DNA from: Nitrososphaerota archaeon
GTDB taxonomy: Archaea > Thermoproteota > Nitrososphaeria > Nitrososphaerales > Nitrosopumilaceae
Length of the DNA stretch: 7,415 bases
Direction of reading: 5' to 3'
Assembly (NCBI GenBank): GCA_028867395.1
Contig: JAGWGO010000069.1
Coordinates: forward strand, 1 to 7,415
Shown here: positions 1 through 4,855 of the stretch, piece after piece
Position numbering within the stretch: the stretch's first letter is position 1
Layout of the letters: the number at the start of each line of letters is the position of its first letter
The notes under the pieces: generated by a model
The model's database searches: none
Told to the model about the DNA's origin: nothing
What the model saw: only the letters and a program-made list of their open reading frames with translations
Program-made: the position numbers and the translations under genes

Positions 1-768
1 GTCTAAGAGTTCATTTTTTGGTACCAGTCCGCCATCTATAATGTGCTTGCTTAGTACTTCCTTGTCAAGGTTAGACTCTTTTGCCTTGAGCAGGCTTAGA
101 ACGTTTTTCTTGTCTATTTCTGCTCTGATGAGACCACGAATTAGTCCCTCATCTCCCTGGAAAAACTTGAGTGACTCTAGCAGTGATTGATAGTAATGAG
201 CTTGCAAAGCTGACATCATAGGTCCCAGATCTCCTGTCTTTTGATATATCTCTAGATTTTGCATCAGGATGGTACCATAGTTGTACTTGACAAGCTGGTT
301 TACCACTCCATCGACATTGTTCTGCGAGAGGATGACTTTCATCTCATCGTGAGGTATGTTTCCTGCAGTAATTCCTGCTGGAACATTTCTGCTTGACACA
401 AGAAAAGATTCGACTTCAGTAACTGTTCTGTTCATGCTTTTTGAGGACAAGATCAACTCAATGTTGTACATGTCCCACTTGGAAAGATACGCCCGAACTG
501 CAGATTTGCCATTAAACGGCGTGGCTTCCAGTGCAATCTTGTTTACCATAACCAGCTGCCTGTTTAGTGCAACCTCTAAAAGGTCCGCATCCTTGAACAA
601 AGTGCCCGCCTTTTCAATTTCTGGACCATACCAAGTAGGTTCAAGAATTTTTACCATCTCGGTCTCGTCCTTTGCCTTCATTAGGCTCTGCATTGTTTCT
701 TTTGATAGAAGGTTTAATGAGATTGCTTGTAAACGACCAAAGGATGATGCATACTGCGATGTCGGCAA
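1..768 (-). CDS. atpC: A-type ATP synthase subunit C (partial, C-terminus beyond the left edge)
   Basis: Subunit C (AC39/V-ATPase subunit d family) is the socket that couples the central stalk to the membrane c-ring in archaeal A1Ao ATP synthases. Translating the minus strand gives 256 uninterrupted residues to the window edge. The N-terminus is YASSFGRLQAISLNLLS, followed by a predicted all-helical protein with a Tyr-Gly motif (TWYGPEIEKAG) of the kind seen early in this family. The full family length is roughly 330-360 residues, so about 70-100 are missing. No ATG lies near the natural N-terminus. The frame opens with TTG directly after the TAG of subunit E, with GGAGAG at 776-781 about seven bases upstream, so I chose TTG at 768. 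Position after K and E matches the usual archaeal order K-E-C. Identity is inferred from fold pattern plus context and is strong. Confidence 0.85.
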   Translation of the reverse strand, partial: MPTSQYASSFGRLQAISLNLLSKETMQSLMKAKDETEMVKILEPTWYGPEIEKAGTLFKDADLLEVALNRQLVMVNKIALEATPFNGKSAVRAYLSKWDMYNIELILSSKSMNRTVTEVESFLVSSRNVPAGITAGNIPHDEMKVILSQNNVDGVVNQLVKYNYGTILMQNLEIYQKTGDLGPMMSALQAHYYQSLLESLKFFQGDEGLIRGLIRAEIDKKNVLSLLKAKESNLDKEVLSKHIIDGGLVPKNELLD

Positions 769-1323
769 CTACATTCTCTCCGAAAGGAAACTTTTGATCT
801 GGTCCTCGTGAGTTCGCAGTAATTCATCAAAAGTAAGATCTAGTTCTTTTGTTCCTTCCTTATTCTCTGCAACTATGCCGCCAAGAGTTTTGATAGACTT
901 GCCAATTGTAACTCCCATGTCCTTCAACACTTGTTTGTCCTCGTCTCTGCAGTGAACAATAATGTTTTGTCCAAGCTTTTTCTTTGAGCTGTTTACCATT
1001 GTTTCAAGGGCCTTCTTGTATTGTTGGCCCTTGGTATAATTTTCAATCTCTTTTTTTATGACATCAAAAGCAGACTGCATGTTTTCGTTGATGGCATCAA
1101 ACATGATTTTTTTTGCCTGAAGTTTTGACGCCTCGATTATTCTTGCATATTCCCTTTCTGACTTGACCTTTGCCTCATTTGCAAACTTTTCCTGAATCTC
1201 TTTTAAAGTAATGTCAAGTTCTCGCTGAAGTTTGGATTTCTTTTCTGCTAGGTCCTTATCAAGACTTTCAATCTCCCTTTTCTTTCTATTCTCTATCTCA
1301 AGGAGGAAAGTCTCGATGCTCAT
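769..1323 (-). CDS. atpE: A-type ATP synthase subunit E (peripheral stalk)
   Basis: Subunit E forms, with subunit H, the peripheral stalk that holds the A1 head against rotation. The 184-residue product has the expected design. Residues 1 to about 80 are a highly charged, Lys/Glu-rich coiled coil without prolines. Residues about 85-184 form a mixed globular head-binding domain containing IIVHCRDEDKQVLKDMG, GGIVAENKEGTKELDLTFDELL and a final helix ending in SERM. The length is close to the family norm of 180-200. The ATG is 11 bases after the stop of the proteolipid gene, with only a weak GTGGT element before it, so it is probably co-translated from the K-E-C transcript. The next gene begins immediately after its stop. 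Subunit naming follows the archaeal convention and should not be confused with bacterial atpE, which is subunit c. Confidence 0.88.
   Translation of the reverse strand: MSIETFLLEIENRKKREIESLDKDLAEKKSKLQRELDITLKEIQEKFANEAKVKSEREYARIIEASKLQAKKIMFDAINENMQSAFDVIKKEIENYTKGQQYKKALETMVNSSKKKLGQNIIVHCRDEDKQVLKDMGVTIGKSIKTLGGIVAENKEGTKELDLTFDELLRTHEDQIKSFLSERM
776..781 (-). promoter_or_regulatory. Shine-Dalgarno site for subunit C TTG start
   Basis: On the minus strand this reads GGAGAG, inside the last codons of subunit E, seven bases before the TTG at 768. It supports a TTG start abutting the E stop codon and translational coupling of E and C. Confidence 0.6.
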
Positions 1324-1334
1324 TACTTAAACCA

Positions 1335-1679
1335 CTACAGGATACCTAGCAGTAAGATTATTCCCAATACGAATCCGATGATCCATAGCGTTTCGGGAAT
1401 GACGAAGAAGAATAGCACCGGGCCAAACTTCTCCGGCTTTTCTGCAATGATACCCATGCCAGCTGCACCAATACCTTGTTGTGCATTACCGGTACCTATC
1501 AAACCTCCAGCAATTGCAATTGCTGCAGCGATGGCAAGCAATGGTTTTGTCAAACCGCTACTTGTACTAGTTTGATCTGCAGCGAATGCAGAGTGAGTTG
1601 TAAAGAAGGTCGATAATCCGATTGTCAACCCCGCCATTATGATGATAAGCGATAATTTGGAACGCTTGTTCAGCACCAT
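1335..1679 (-). CDS. atpK: A-type ATP synthase subunit K (proteolipid c-ring subunit)
   Basis: This subunit forms the ion-translocating membrane rotor ring. The 114-residue product starts with a Lys/Arg-rich stretch and a hydrophobic segment (about 11-28) ending in a signal-peptidase-like AFA-AD site near 33. The mature hairpin follows: TM1 about 46-70, with glycine-rich GNAQQGIGAAG at its end, a polar loop AEKPEKFGP about 79-87, and TM2 about 88-113. The ion-binding carboxylate is Glu96 in VIPETLWIIG. It is a single hairpin, not a duplicated 16-kDa form. The N-terminal leader resembles the cleaved leaders known in some archaeal proteolipids. Gln67 and Gln68 in TM1 and Thr97 next to Glu96 leave proton versus sodium specificity open. 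This is the first gene of the operon here. Neither subunit H nor I lies upstream, since the next gene is a sulfurtransferase. Confidence 0.93.
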   Translation of the reverse strand: MVLNKRSKLSLIIIMAGLTIGLSTFFTTHSAFAADQTSTSSGLTKPLLAIAAAIAIAGGLIGTGNAQQGIGAAGMGIIAEKPEKFGPVLFFFVIPETLWIIGFVLGIILLLGIL

Positions 1680-1703
1680 TAGGTATGGCTCATTTGTAGA
1701 CGG

Positions 1704-1711
1704 TATATTAA
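1704..1711 (-). promoter_or_regulatory. TATA box of the ATP synthase K-E-C operon
   Basis: The minus strand reads TTAATATA, preceded by the purine-rich AGAATTAGA that could serve as a BRE. Its centre is about 29 bases upstream of the subunit K ATG. Archaeal transcription normally starts about 26 bases from the TATA centre, so the mRNA would begin within a few bases of the start codon. There is no Shine-Dalgarno sequence before this ATG, consistent with a leaderless transcript. Confidence 0.6.
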
Positions 1712-1744
1712 TCTAATTCTTGCAAAGCATCACTTAATTTTTTC

Positions 1745-1751
1745 AAAAAAA
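1745..1751 (-). terminator. Oligo-T terminator after the sulfurtransferase gene
   Basis: The minus strand shows a run of seven T, the kind of signal that ends archaeal transcription. It lies about 60 bases after the sulfurtransferase stop and before the promoter of the ATP synthase operon. The run sits inside a 7-base inverted repeat (TTTCAAA and TTTGAAA, arms 1741-1747 and 1752-1758). A GC-rich dyad at 1766-1780 lies just upstream and may add a hairpin. Confidence 0.5.
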
Positions 1752-1765
1752 TTTGAAATCTCATG

Positions 1766-1780
1766 GTGCGATCATCGCAC
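1766..1780. repeat. Perfect 15-bp dyad GTGCGAT-C-ATCGCAC
   Basis: Two 7-base arms are perfectly complementary around a single base. In DNA it could be a dimer-binding operator. In the minus-strand RNA it could fold as a five-pair GC-rich stem with a five-base loop, 14 bases ahead of an oligo-U stretch, aiding termination of the sulfurtransferase transcript. It lies about 55 bases upstream of the TATA box of the ATP synthase operon. The sequence does not decide between these roles. Confidence 0.6.
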
Positions 1781-1811
1781 ATTTATCTGCTATATTGAAA
1801 CATCTAAGAAT

Positions 1812-2588
1812 CTAAGTTTCGACTGGAAGATCTAGTCTGTTTCCCCATTCTCCCCAAGATCCCAGATAGACCTTTACATTTTTGAATCCAAGCAATTTTA
1901 GTGCCACAAATGAGTTTGCTGCACGATATCCTCCTTGACAGTATGTTATGATCTCGTCGTCCTTTGAAAATGGATATAGTTTTTCAAGTTCTTCCAATGA
2001 CTTCATTGTGCCGTCTTCGTTGATGTTGCGCATCCAATCAATGTTGATGGCATTTGGTATGCGCCCCTTTCTTGCTGCTCGCATTACCTTCCCTTCATAC
2101 TCGTCCTTTGTTCTTGCATCAATCAGTATGGCCTTGTCAAGATTCTTTTTGATATATTCATAGCCAACAAGTACTTTCTTGTCAGTTTTGCCAGAAAACT
2201 TGGCAGGCCTAAAACCGTTAGTCCTGGTCTCTATTGGAAGACCTTGGCTTTTCCACTTTCTAAATCCGCCATCTAGCATGAACGCTTTGTTATGTGAAAA
2301 ATACTTTGACAACCAGACGCCTCGGGCCGCACTCATTCCGGCTACCTCATCATAGAATATTACCATAGTTTGTTCTGTGACACCCATAAACGAGAAGAGA
2401 ATCTTTGTCTGCCTTTCAAATGCCTCGATTCCCTCCTTTGTTGTGTCAAGCCAATGATAATAGAAGAGATCAATATTGACTGCACTAGGTATGTGGCCTT
2501 CTGCGTATTCTTTGTAGGGTCTGCAGTCAATTAGGACCAAGTTGGGTTTTTCAATCAGGTCCATCAGTTCTTCAGTAGGCTTTAGCAT
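1812..2588 (-). CDS. Thiosulfate/3-mercaptopyruvate sulfurtransferase (tandem rhodanese)
   Basis: Rhodaneses move sulfane sulfur from thiosulfate or mercaptopyruvate to a thiol or cyanide acceptor through a cysteine persulfide. The 258-residue cytoplasmic protein has two rhodanese domains. The first, about 1-120, carries VLIDCRPYKEYAEGHIPSAVNID and FMLDGGFRKWKSQGLP. Its loop is FYDEVAGMSAARGVW, with no cysteine at the catalytic position, so it is a structural domain. The second, about 137-256, carries ILIDARTKDEYEG, GRIPNAINIDW and the active loop YCQGGYRAANSF with Cys217. CQGGYR fits the CxxGxR type better than the CGSGVTA loop of classical mercaptopyruvate enzymes, so the donor is uncertain. 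It is somewhat shorter than the usual 270-300 residues. The gene stands alone, with a probable TATA box upstream and an oligo-T terminator downstream. The ATG has no clear Shine-Dalgarno sequence. Confidence 0.9.
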   Translation of the reverse strand: MLKPTEELMDLIEKPNLVLIDCRPYKEYAEGHIPSAVNIDLFYYHWLDTTKEGIEAFERQTKILFSFMGVTEQTMVIFYDEVAGMSAARGVWLSKYFSHNKAFMLDGGFRKWKSQGLPIETRTNGFRPAKFSGKTDKKVLVGYEYIKKNLDKAILIDARTKDEYEGKVMRAARKGRIPNAINIDWMRNINEDGTMKSLEELEKLYPFSKDDEIITYCQGGYRAANSFVALKLLGFKNVKVYLGSWGEWGNRLDLPVET

Positions 2589-2629
2589 GGAAATATCATC
2601 TGTAACAACCGATGTAAATTCATTTCATT

Positions 2630-2637
2630 GTATAACA
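2630..2637 (-). promoter_or_regulatory. Probable TATA box of the sulfurtransferase gene
   Basis: The minus strand reads TGTTATAC, centred about 45 bases before the sulfurtransferase ATG. Transcription would begin near 2607, giving a leader of about 18 bases without an obvious ribosome binding site. The match to the archaeal TATA consensus is partial. Confidence 0.4.
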
Positions 2638-2656
2638 TTTGTCTCAATAGGAAAGC

Positions 2657-2677
2657 ATGAATCTATTGAAGATTCAT
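2657..2677. repeat. Perfect inverted repeat, 8-base arms, 5-base spacer
   Basis: ATGAATCT (2657-2664) and AGATTCAT (2670-2677) are exact reverse complements separated by ATTGA. The repeat lies just upstream of the proposed sulfurtransferase TATA box, about 50-70 bases before its predicted start of transcription. That position suits an activator or regulator site. It could also be a hairpin in a transcript crossing the region. No T-run follows it on either strand. Confidence 0.55.
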
Positions 2678-2778
2678 CTACACATAATCTAACGATAAAC
2701 CAAACTTGCCTTTAGGCCTGGAAAGATCTGTGCAGTTTAGTTCTTTTAAAATCGTAAATTCTTATATCTATGTAAATC

Positions 2779-2806
2779 GTGATATTATCACAAAATGATA
2801 ATTTTG
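2779..2806. promoter_or_regulatory. Two abutting dyads upstream of the regulator gene (operator candidate)
   Basis: GTGATA-T-TATCAC (2779-2791) is a perfect 6-1-6 dyad. It shares its last C with a second perfect dyad, CAAAAT-GATA-ATTTTG (2791-2806). Both sit immediately upstream of the likely TATA box at 2812-2819 of the winged-helix gene, where an activator or an autoregulator would bind. AAATCGT occurs at 2749-2755 and again at 2774-2780, 25 bases apart. The region is AT-rich, so short dyads are less surprising than elsewhere, but the GTGATA dyad is exact. Confidence 0.45.
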
Positions 2807-2811
2807 AAATA

Positions 2812-2819
2812 TTATAGTA
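2812..2819 (+). promoter_or_regulatory. Probable TATA box of the 2866-4215 unit
   Basis: TTATAGTA is centred 50 bases before the ATG at 2866 and predicts transcription from about 2841, leaving a leader of about 25 bases that contains GGGG at 2856-2859 as a possible ribosome binding element. An alternative TATA-like element, TTATATCT at 2762-2769, would give a longer leader. Confidence 0.45.
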
Positions 2820-2838
2820 TTAATCTACAGTTTTCACC

Positions 2839-2855
2839 ATCTCAGAGATCGCGAT
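2839..2855. promoter_or_regulatory. Overlapping dyads at the predicted transcription start of the regulator gene
   Basis: ATCTC-A-GAGAT (2839-2849) is a perfect 5-1-5 dyad overlapping by two bases the 8-base palindrome ATCGCGAT (2848-2855). Together they cover the predicted start of transcription and stop just before the GGGG ribosome binding element. CCATC (2837-2841) can also pair with GATGG (2853-2857) in the RNA. The position suits a repressor site or a leader hairpin; the function is a guess. Confidence 0.35.
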
Positions 2856-2865
2856 GGGGTAGAGT

Positions 2866-3546
2866 ATGACGAAATTAAAAAAAATTGTTCCAAAGTTATC
2901 CGTCTTTCAAACGTTCAAGACAAAGAACAAGGAGTTCACCGGAGAAGCCATGCGCCAGAGGGGAATAATCATGCATCTGGCAATGGAGACACTGCCAACA
3001 AAAAAGACGAGAACTGCAATAGCGCACAGACTGGCTGAAAAAAATGGCACGACGTGGCAGAATATCTACTCTGGAATTTTCAGAGATCTTGATGAAATTC
3101 TTTTACCGCTAAATATAGTTGAAGAGTCAGGAAGACTTCCAATAAAACGAGGACCCAAGGCACTTCAAGAACAAGGTGTTCCATACTATCAACTCACAGA
3201 GGGGGGTTTGCTAGTTGCAGCCTCCTTGTCAGAGATGGGAAAAGAGCGATTACGAATCATGGATGAATTTTTTGAAAAAAACTCCAACTCAAAAGACAAG
3301 GATCTGAAAAACTCGATTATTACATTGATTAGGGTTGCTCCAAATTTTGTTTCGTCGTTGTTGAGAAGATACGTCGAGTCGTTCAGTGAGGGAAAGATTG
3401 ACAAGCTGATACCATTTGACAGCGACGGCGTAAAGAAGGCGCTTGATGAGTCGCTTACAATTCAACGCGAGTTGTTGGAGGGATTCTCATCGTTATCTAG
3501 TGTAGAAAGAGAGCCAATTCTAAACTTCCTCAAAAATGTAAGCTAG
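2866..3546 (+). CDS. Uncharacterised protein with probable winged-helix DNA-binding domain
   Basis: I do not recognise a named family. The 226-residue soluble protein has a basic N-terminus (about 1-25). Residues about 32-122 look like a winged helix: helix RGIIMHLAMETL, KKTRTAIAHRLAEKNG, a helix TWQNIYSGIFRDLDEILLPLNIVEE that could be the recognition region, a basic stretch RLPIKRGPKAL, then YYQLTEGGLLVAAS, resembling the closing strand and helix of PadR- or MarR-like domains. Residues about 125-226 are mainly charged helices (MGKERLRIMDEFFEK, LLRRYVESFSEGKIDKL, SLTIQRELLEGF) that could dimerise. A TAG lies two codons before the ATG, so this is the earliest possible start; GGGG at 2856-2859 may serve as the ribosome binding site. 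The dyads before the gene suggest autoregulation. It is followed in the same direction by a membrane protein. DNA binding is inferred from pattern only. Confidence 0.6.
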   Translation: MTKLKKIVPKLSVFQTFKTKNKEFTGEAMRQRGIIMHLAMETLPTKKTRTAIAHRLAEKNGTTWQNIYSGIFRDLDEILLPLNIVEESGRLPIKRGPKALQEQGVPYYQLTEGGLLVAASLSEMGKERLRIMDEFFEKNSNSKDKDLKNSIITLIRVAPNFVSSLLRRYVESFSEGKIDKLIPFDSDGVKKALDESLTIQRELLEGFSSLSSVEREPILNFLKNVS

Positions 3547-3547
3547 A

Positions 3548-3607
3548 ATGACAAATAATCAAAATCCTTTTTCAAAGGAGCTTGATAATATTGATAAGGT
3601 CATCTAA
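3548..3607 (+). CDS. Doubtful mini-ORF (19 aa), possibly the front part of a frameshifted small gene
   Basis: One base after the stop of the winged-helix gene, an ATG opens a 19-codon frame, MTNNQNPFSKELDNIDKVI, ending in TAA. Another frame then carries KPDLAIQRIEA up to a TAG at 3640-3642, six bases before the next gene. Removing two bases (or adding one) near 3605 would join them into a 30-residue charged peptide that exactly fills the gap between the two larger genes. There is no clear ribosome binding site. It may be a real micro-protein, a decayed gene, a sequencing error, or chance. Confidence 0.2.
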   Translation: MTNNQNPFSKELDNIDKVI

Positions 3608-3648
3608 AGCCGGACCTGGCAATTCAACGTATTGAGGCATAGGTTGCA

Positions 3649-4215
3649 ATGAACGAGGAGTTAATTGAACATGTGTTATACCTAATGGAAGCAAAGAAAG
3701 GAGACCTAGGTAGGCTAAACTACATTCTTAGTATGCTGCAGGACGGCAGACCATTGTACATCTCTGACAGGAAATATCTCGAGTCTCTAATCTCTATGCA
3801 TATAGAGCCCTCCAAAAGAAAAACTGGACAGCAACAGTCTGTTGAGGAATTGAAGACAGAACTTTCTCGCGTAAAACAAAAGCTTGAGAGGTACGAAAGA
3901 CGCGGGTACAAAAAGGCAATTGGTAGAAAAGCCGTCTTCTTTTTTGTTACGTTCTTCTTTGGTTGGCATGCAGTAGTAAGATTACTTGGAGATACTTTAT
4001 CGATTAATCAAAATGTCAATCCGTATATTTTCCCTCTGTACCAATTAAAGACCATACTTCCACCTCAAGCTACTGCAATTATGGCTCAGTACAACATCAG
4101 CTTGGAGATGATAATTGTCTTTGTTTGGGGATTGATGATACTCACATGGATAATTCTTGGCTTTGTCTATCTAGTAAAGTTCATGAGATCTAGATACAAT
4201 CCTGCGCTACACTAG
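3649..4215 (+). CDS. Uncharacterised two-helix membrane protein with coiled coil
   Basis: I do not recognise a named family. The 188-residue protein begins with a soluble helical module, about 1-50, containing KKGDLGRLNYILSML and GRPLYISDRKYLESLI, a compact hairpin-like unit that seems to recur in archaeal membrane proteins. A charged coiled coil of about 63-85 follows (VEELKTELSRVKQKLERYERR), then a basic patch KKAIGRK. TM1 is about 95-114 and rich in Phe (VFFFVTFFFGWHAVV), TM2 about 151-176 (LEMIIVFVWGLMILTWIIL), with a loop of about 36 residues between them and a basic C-terminus (KFMRSRY). The basic flanks put both termini in the cytoplasm, so the N-terminal module and coiled coil could assemble a partner or oligomerise. 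A GAGG lies about 12 bases before the ATG. It is probably co-transcribed with the winged-helix gene and ends two bases from the convergent LEA-like gene. Confidence 0.75.
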   Translation: MNEELIEHVLYLMEAKKGDLGRLNYILSMLQDGRPLYISDRKYLESLISMHIEPSKRKTGQQQSVEELKTELSRVKQKLERYERRGYKKAIGRKAVFFFVTFFFGWHAVVRLLGDTLSINQNVNPYIFPLYQLKTILPPQATAIMAQYNISLEMIIVFVWGLMILTWIILGFVYLVKFMRSRYNPALH

Positions 4216-4217
4216 AC

Positions 4218-4781
4218 TTAGCCTGTAAAATTGAAAATTTGTGAATAATCGTTGCCACTAAATGCAGTCTTTGTTGCATAGTAGACAGTTCCTGAAATTG
4301 AAAACTTTGCGGTTCCGTTTTGCAGTGCTGACCAGACTTCTGGAAAGTTTCCAGTATTTTTAATATCATCCGTGTTGCCTATGTTTGAAGGAACACCTGT
4401 TATGAGTGGATAATAGTATGAACTTTCCCAACTTCCTTCATATCTATTACCTATCTGTCCGTGGCCTATCACCATGCCGTTGGCAGAGATTTCATAATTT
4501 ATTGATTCAAGTATTACCGTAGCAGTGTTTGTATTTGTGACGTAAAAGTTGGACTTTAGCACTGTGTCTCTTTCAGTAGAATTTAGAATTGATGTTCCAT
4601 TGTATAGTATGGAAAGCGGTTTTAGCTGAGTTGAGTTAGAGGTAAGCGAAGAAGGCCCGTTTGCGCCAGATGGCAAGATGCTTTTGAGGAATCCAGTGTT
4701 GGGATTTGTTCCAATTACAAAAAAAATTGCCACTATTGCTATAACCACTACCCCAAGTATGATTCTTGCATCCAAATTCAC
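4218..4781 (-). CDS. Membrane-anchored or exported LEA14/WHy-like protein
   Basis: The 187-residue product starts with a short Asp/Arg-containing leader and one hydrophobic helix (about 7-23, ILGVVVIAIVAIFFVIG). A Ser/Asn/Thr-rich linker follows (about 36-56), then a beta-rich domain (about 56-187). That domain has FYVTNTNTATVILESINYEISANGMVIGHGQI and KFSISGTVYYATKTAF, the pattern of the WHy/LEA type 2 fold, in which N-x-N and sequential strands resemble those of LEA14. These proteins are linked to desiccation or membrane stress in plants and bacteria; in archaea the role is unknown. Five N-x-S/T sequons (Asn49, 61, 67, 155, 184) suit an outward-facing glycoprotein. A TGA two codons upstream makes GTG at 4781 the earliest start. 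No Shine-Dalgarno sequence is seen. The stop faces the membrane protein's stop across two bases. Confidence 0.7.
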   Translation of the reverse strand: MNLDARIILGVVVIAIVAIFFVIGTNPNTGFLKSILPSGANGPSSLTSNSTQLKPLSILYNGTSILNSTERDTVLKSNFYVTNTNTATVILESINYEISANGMVIGHGQIGNRYEGSWESSYYYPLITGVPSNIGNTDDIKNTGNFPEVWSALQNGTAKFSISGTVYYATKTAFSGNDYSQIFNFTG

Positions 4782-4802
4782 TAGTCAGTGATTTTGAACT
4801 TC

Positions 4803-4810
4803 AATTAAAC
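4803..4810 (-). promoter_or_regulatory. Possible TATA element for the LEA-like gene
   Basis: The minus strand reads TTTAATTG, centred about 25 bases before the GTG at 4781, which would give a leaderless message starting with GTG. The match is weak. The alternative is the reverse face of the element at 4827-4834 (TACTATAA on the minus strand), giving a leader of about 23 bases. Confidence 0.3.
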
Positions 4811-4826
4811 CTTGAGCTGAAAACCC

Positions 4827-4834
4827 TTATAGTA
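4827..4834 (+). promoter_or_regulatory. TATA box predicting a leaderless mRNA for the 4856 gene
   Basis: TTATAGTA is centred about 26 bases before the ATG at 4856, so transcription should begin at or next to the first base of that start codon. The identical octamer occurs at 2812-2819 before the winged-helix gene. This placement is the main reason for preferring ATG 4856 over an upstream TTG. Confidence 0.6.
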
Positions 4835-4855
4835 AAAGTTCGAGGATCTTATTTT

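Noticed and set aside
356..811. Plus-strand open frame of 151 codons
   Set aside because: It lies opposite subunit C and the end of subunit E, whose minus-strand translations match ATP synthase subunits; the plus product has no recognisable pattern.
1378..1575. Plus-strand frame opposite the proteolipid gene
   Set aside because: Its Pro/Ala-rich translation is the complement of the glycine/alanine-rich membrane helices of subunit K.
2657..2806. CRISPR array or mobile-element ends
   Set aside because: The dyads differ from each other in sequence and are not regularly spaced repeats; there is no transposase, target duplication or cas gene nearby.
2589..2865. tRNA, C/D-box RNA or riboswitch in the intergenic region
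   Set aside because: No cloverleaf, CCA-type end or T-loop motif is visible. An AGATGATA resembling box C on the minus strand lacks a convincing matching D box. The inverted repeats fit operators better.
4766..4855. 30-codon N-terminal extension of the 4856 gene starting at TTG
   Set aside because: It would cross the TATA box at 4827-4834 and overlap the LEA-like gene's start; the promoter position predicts initiation at ATG 4856.
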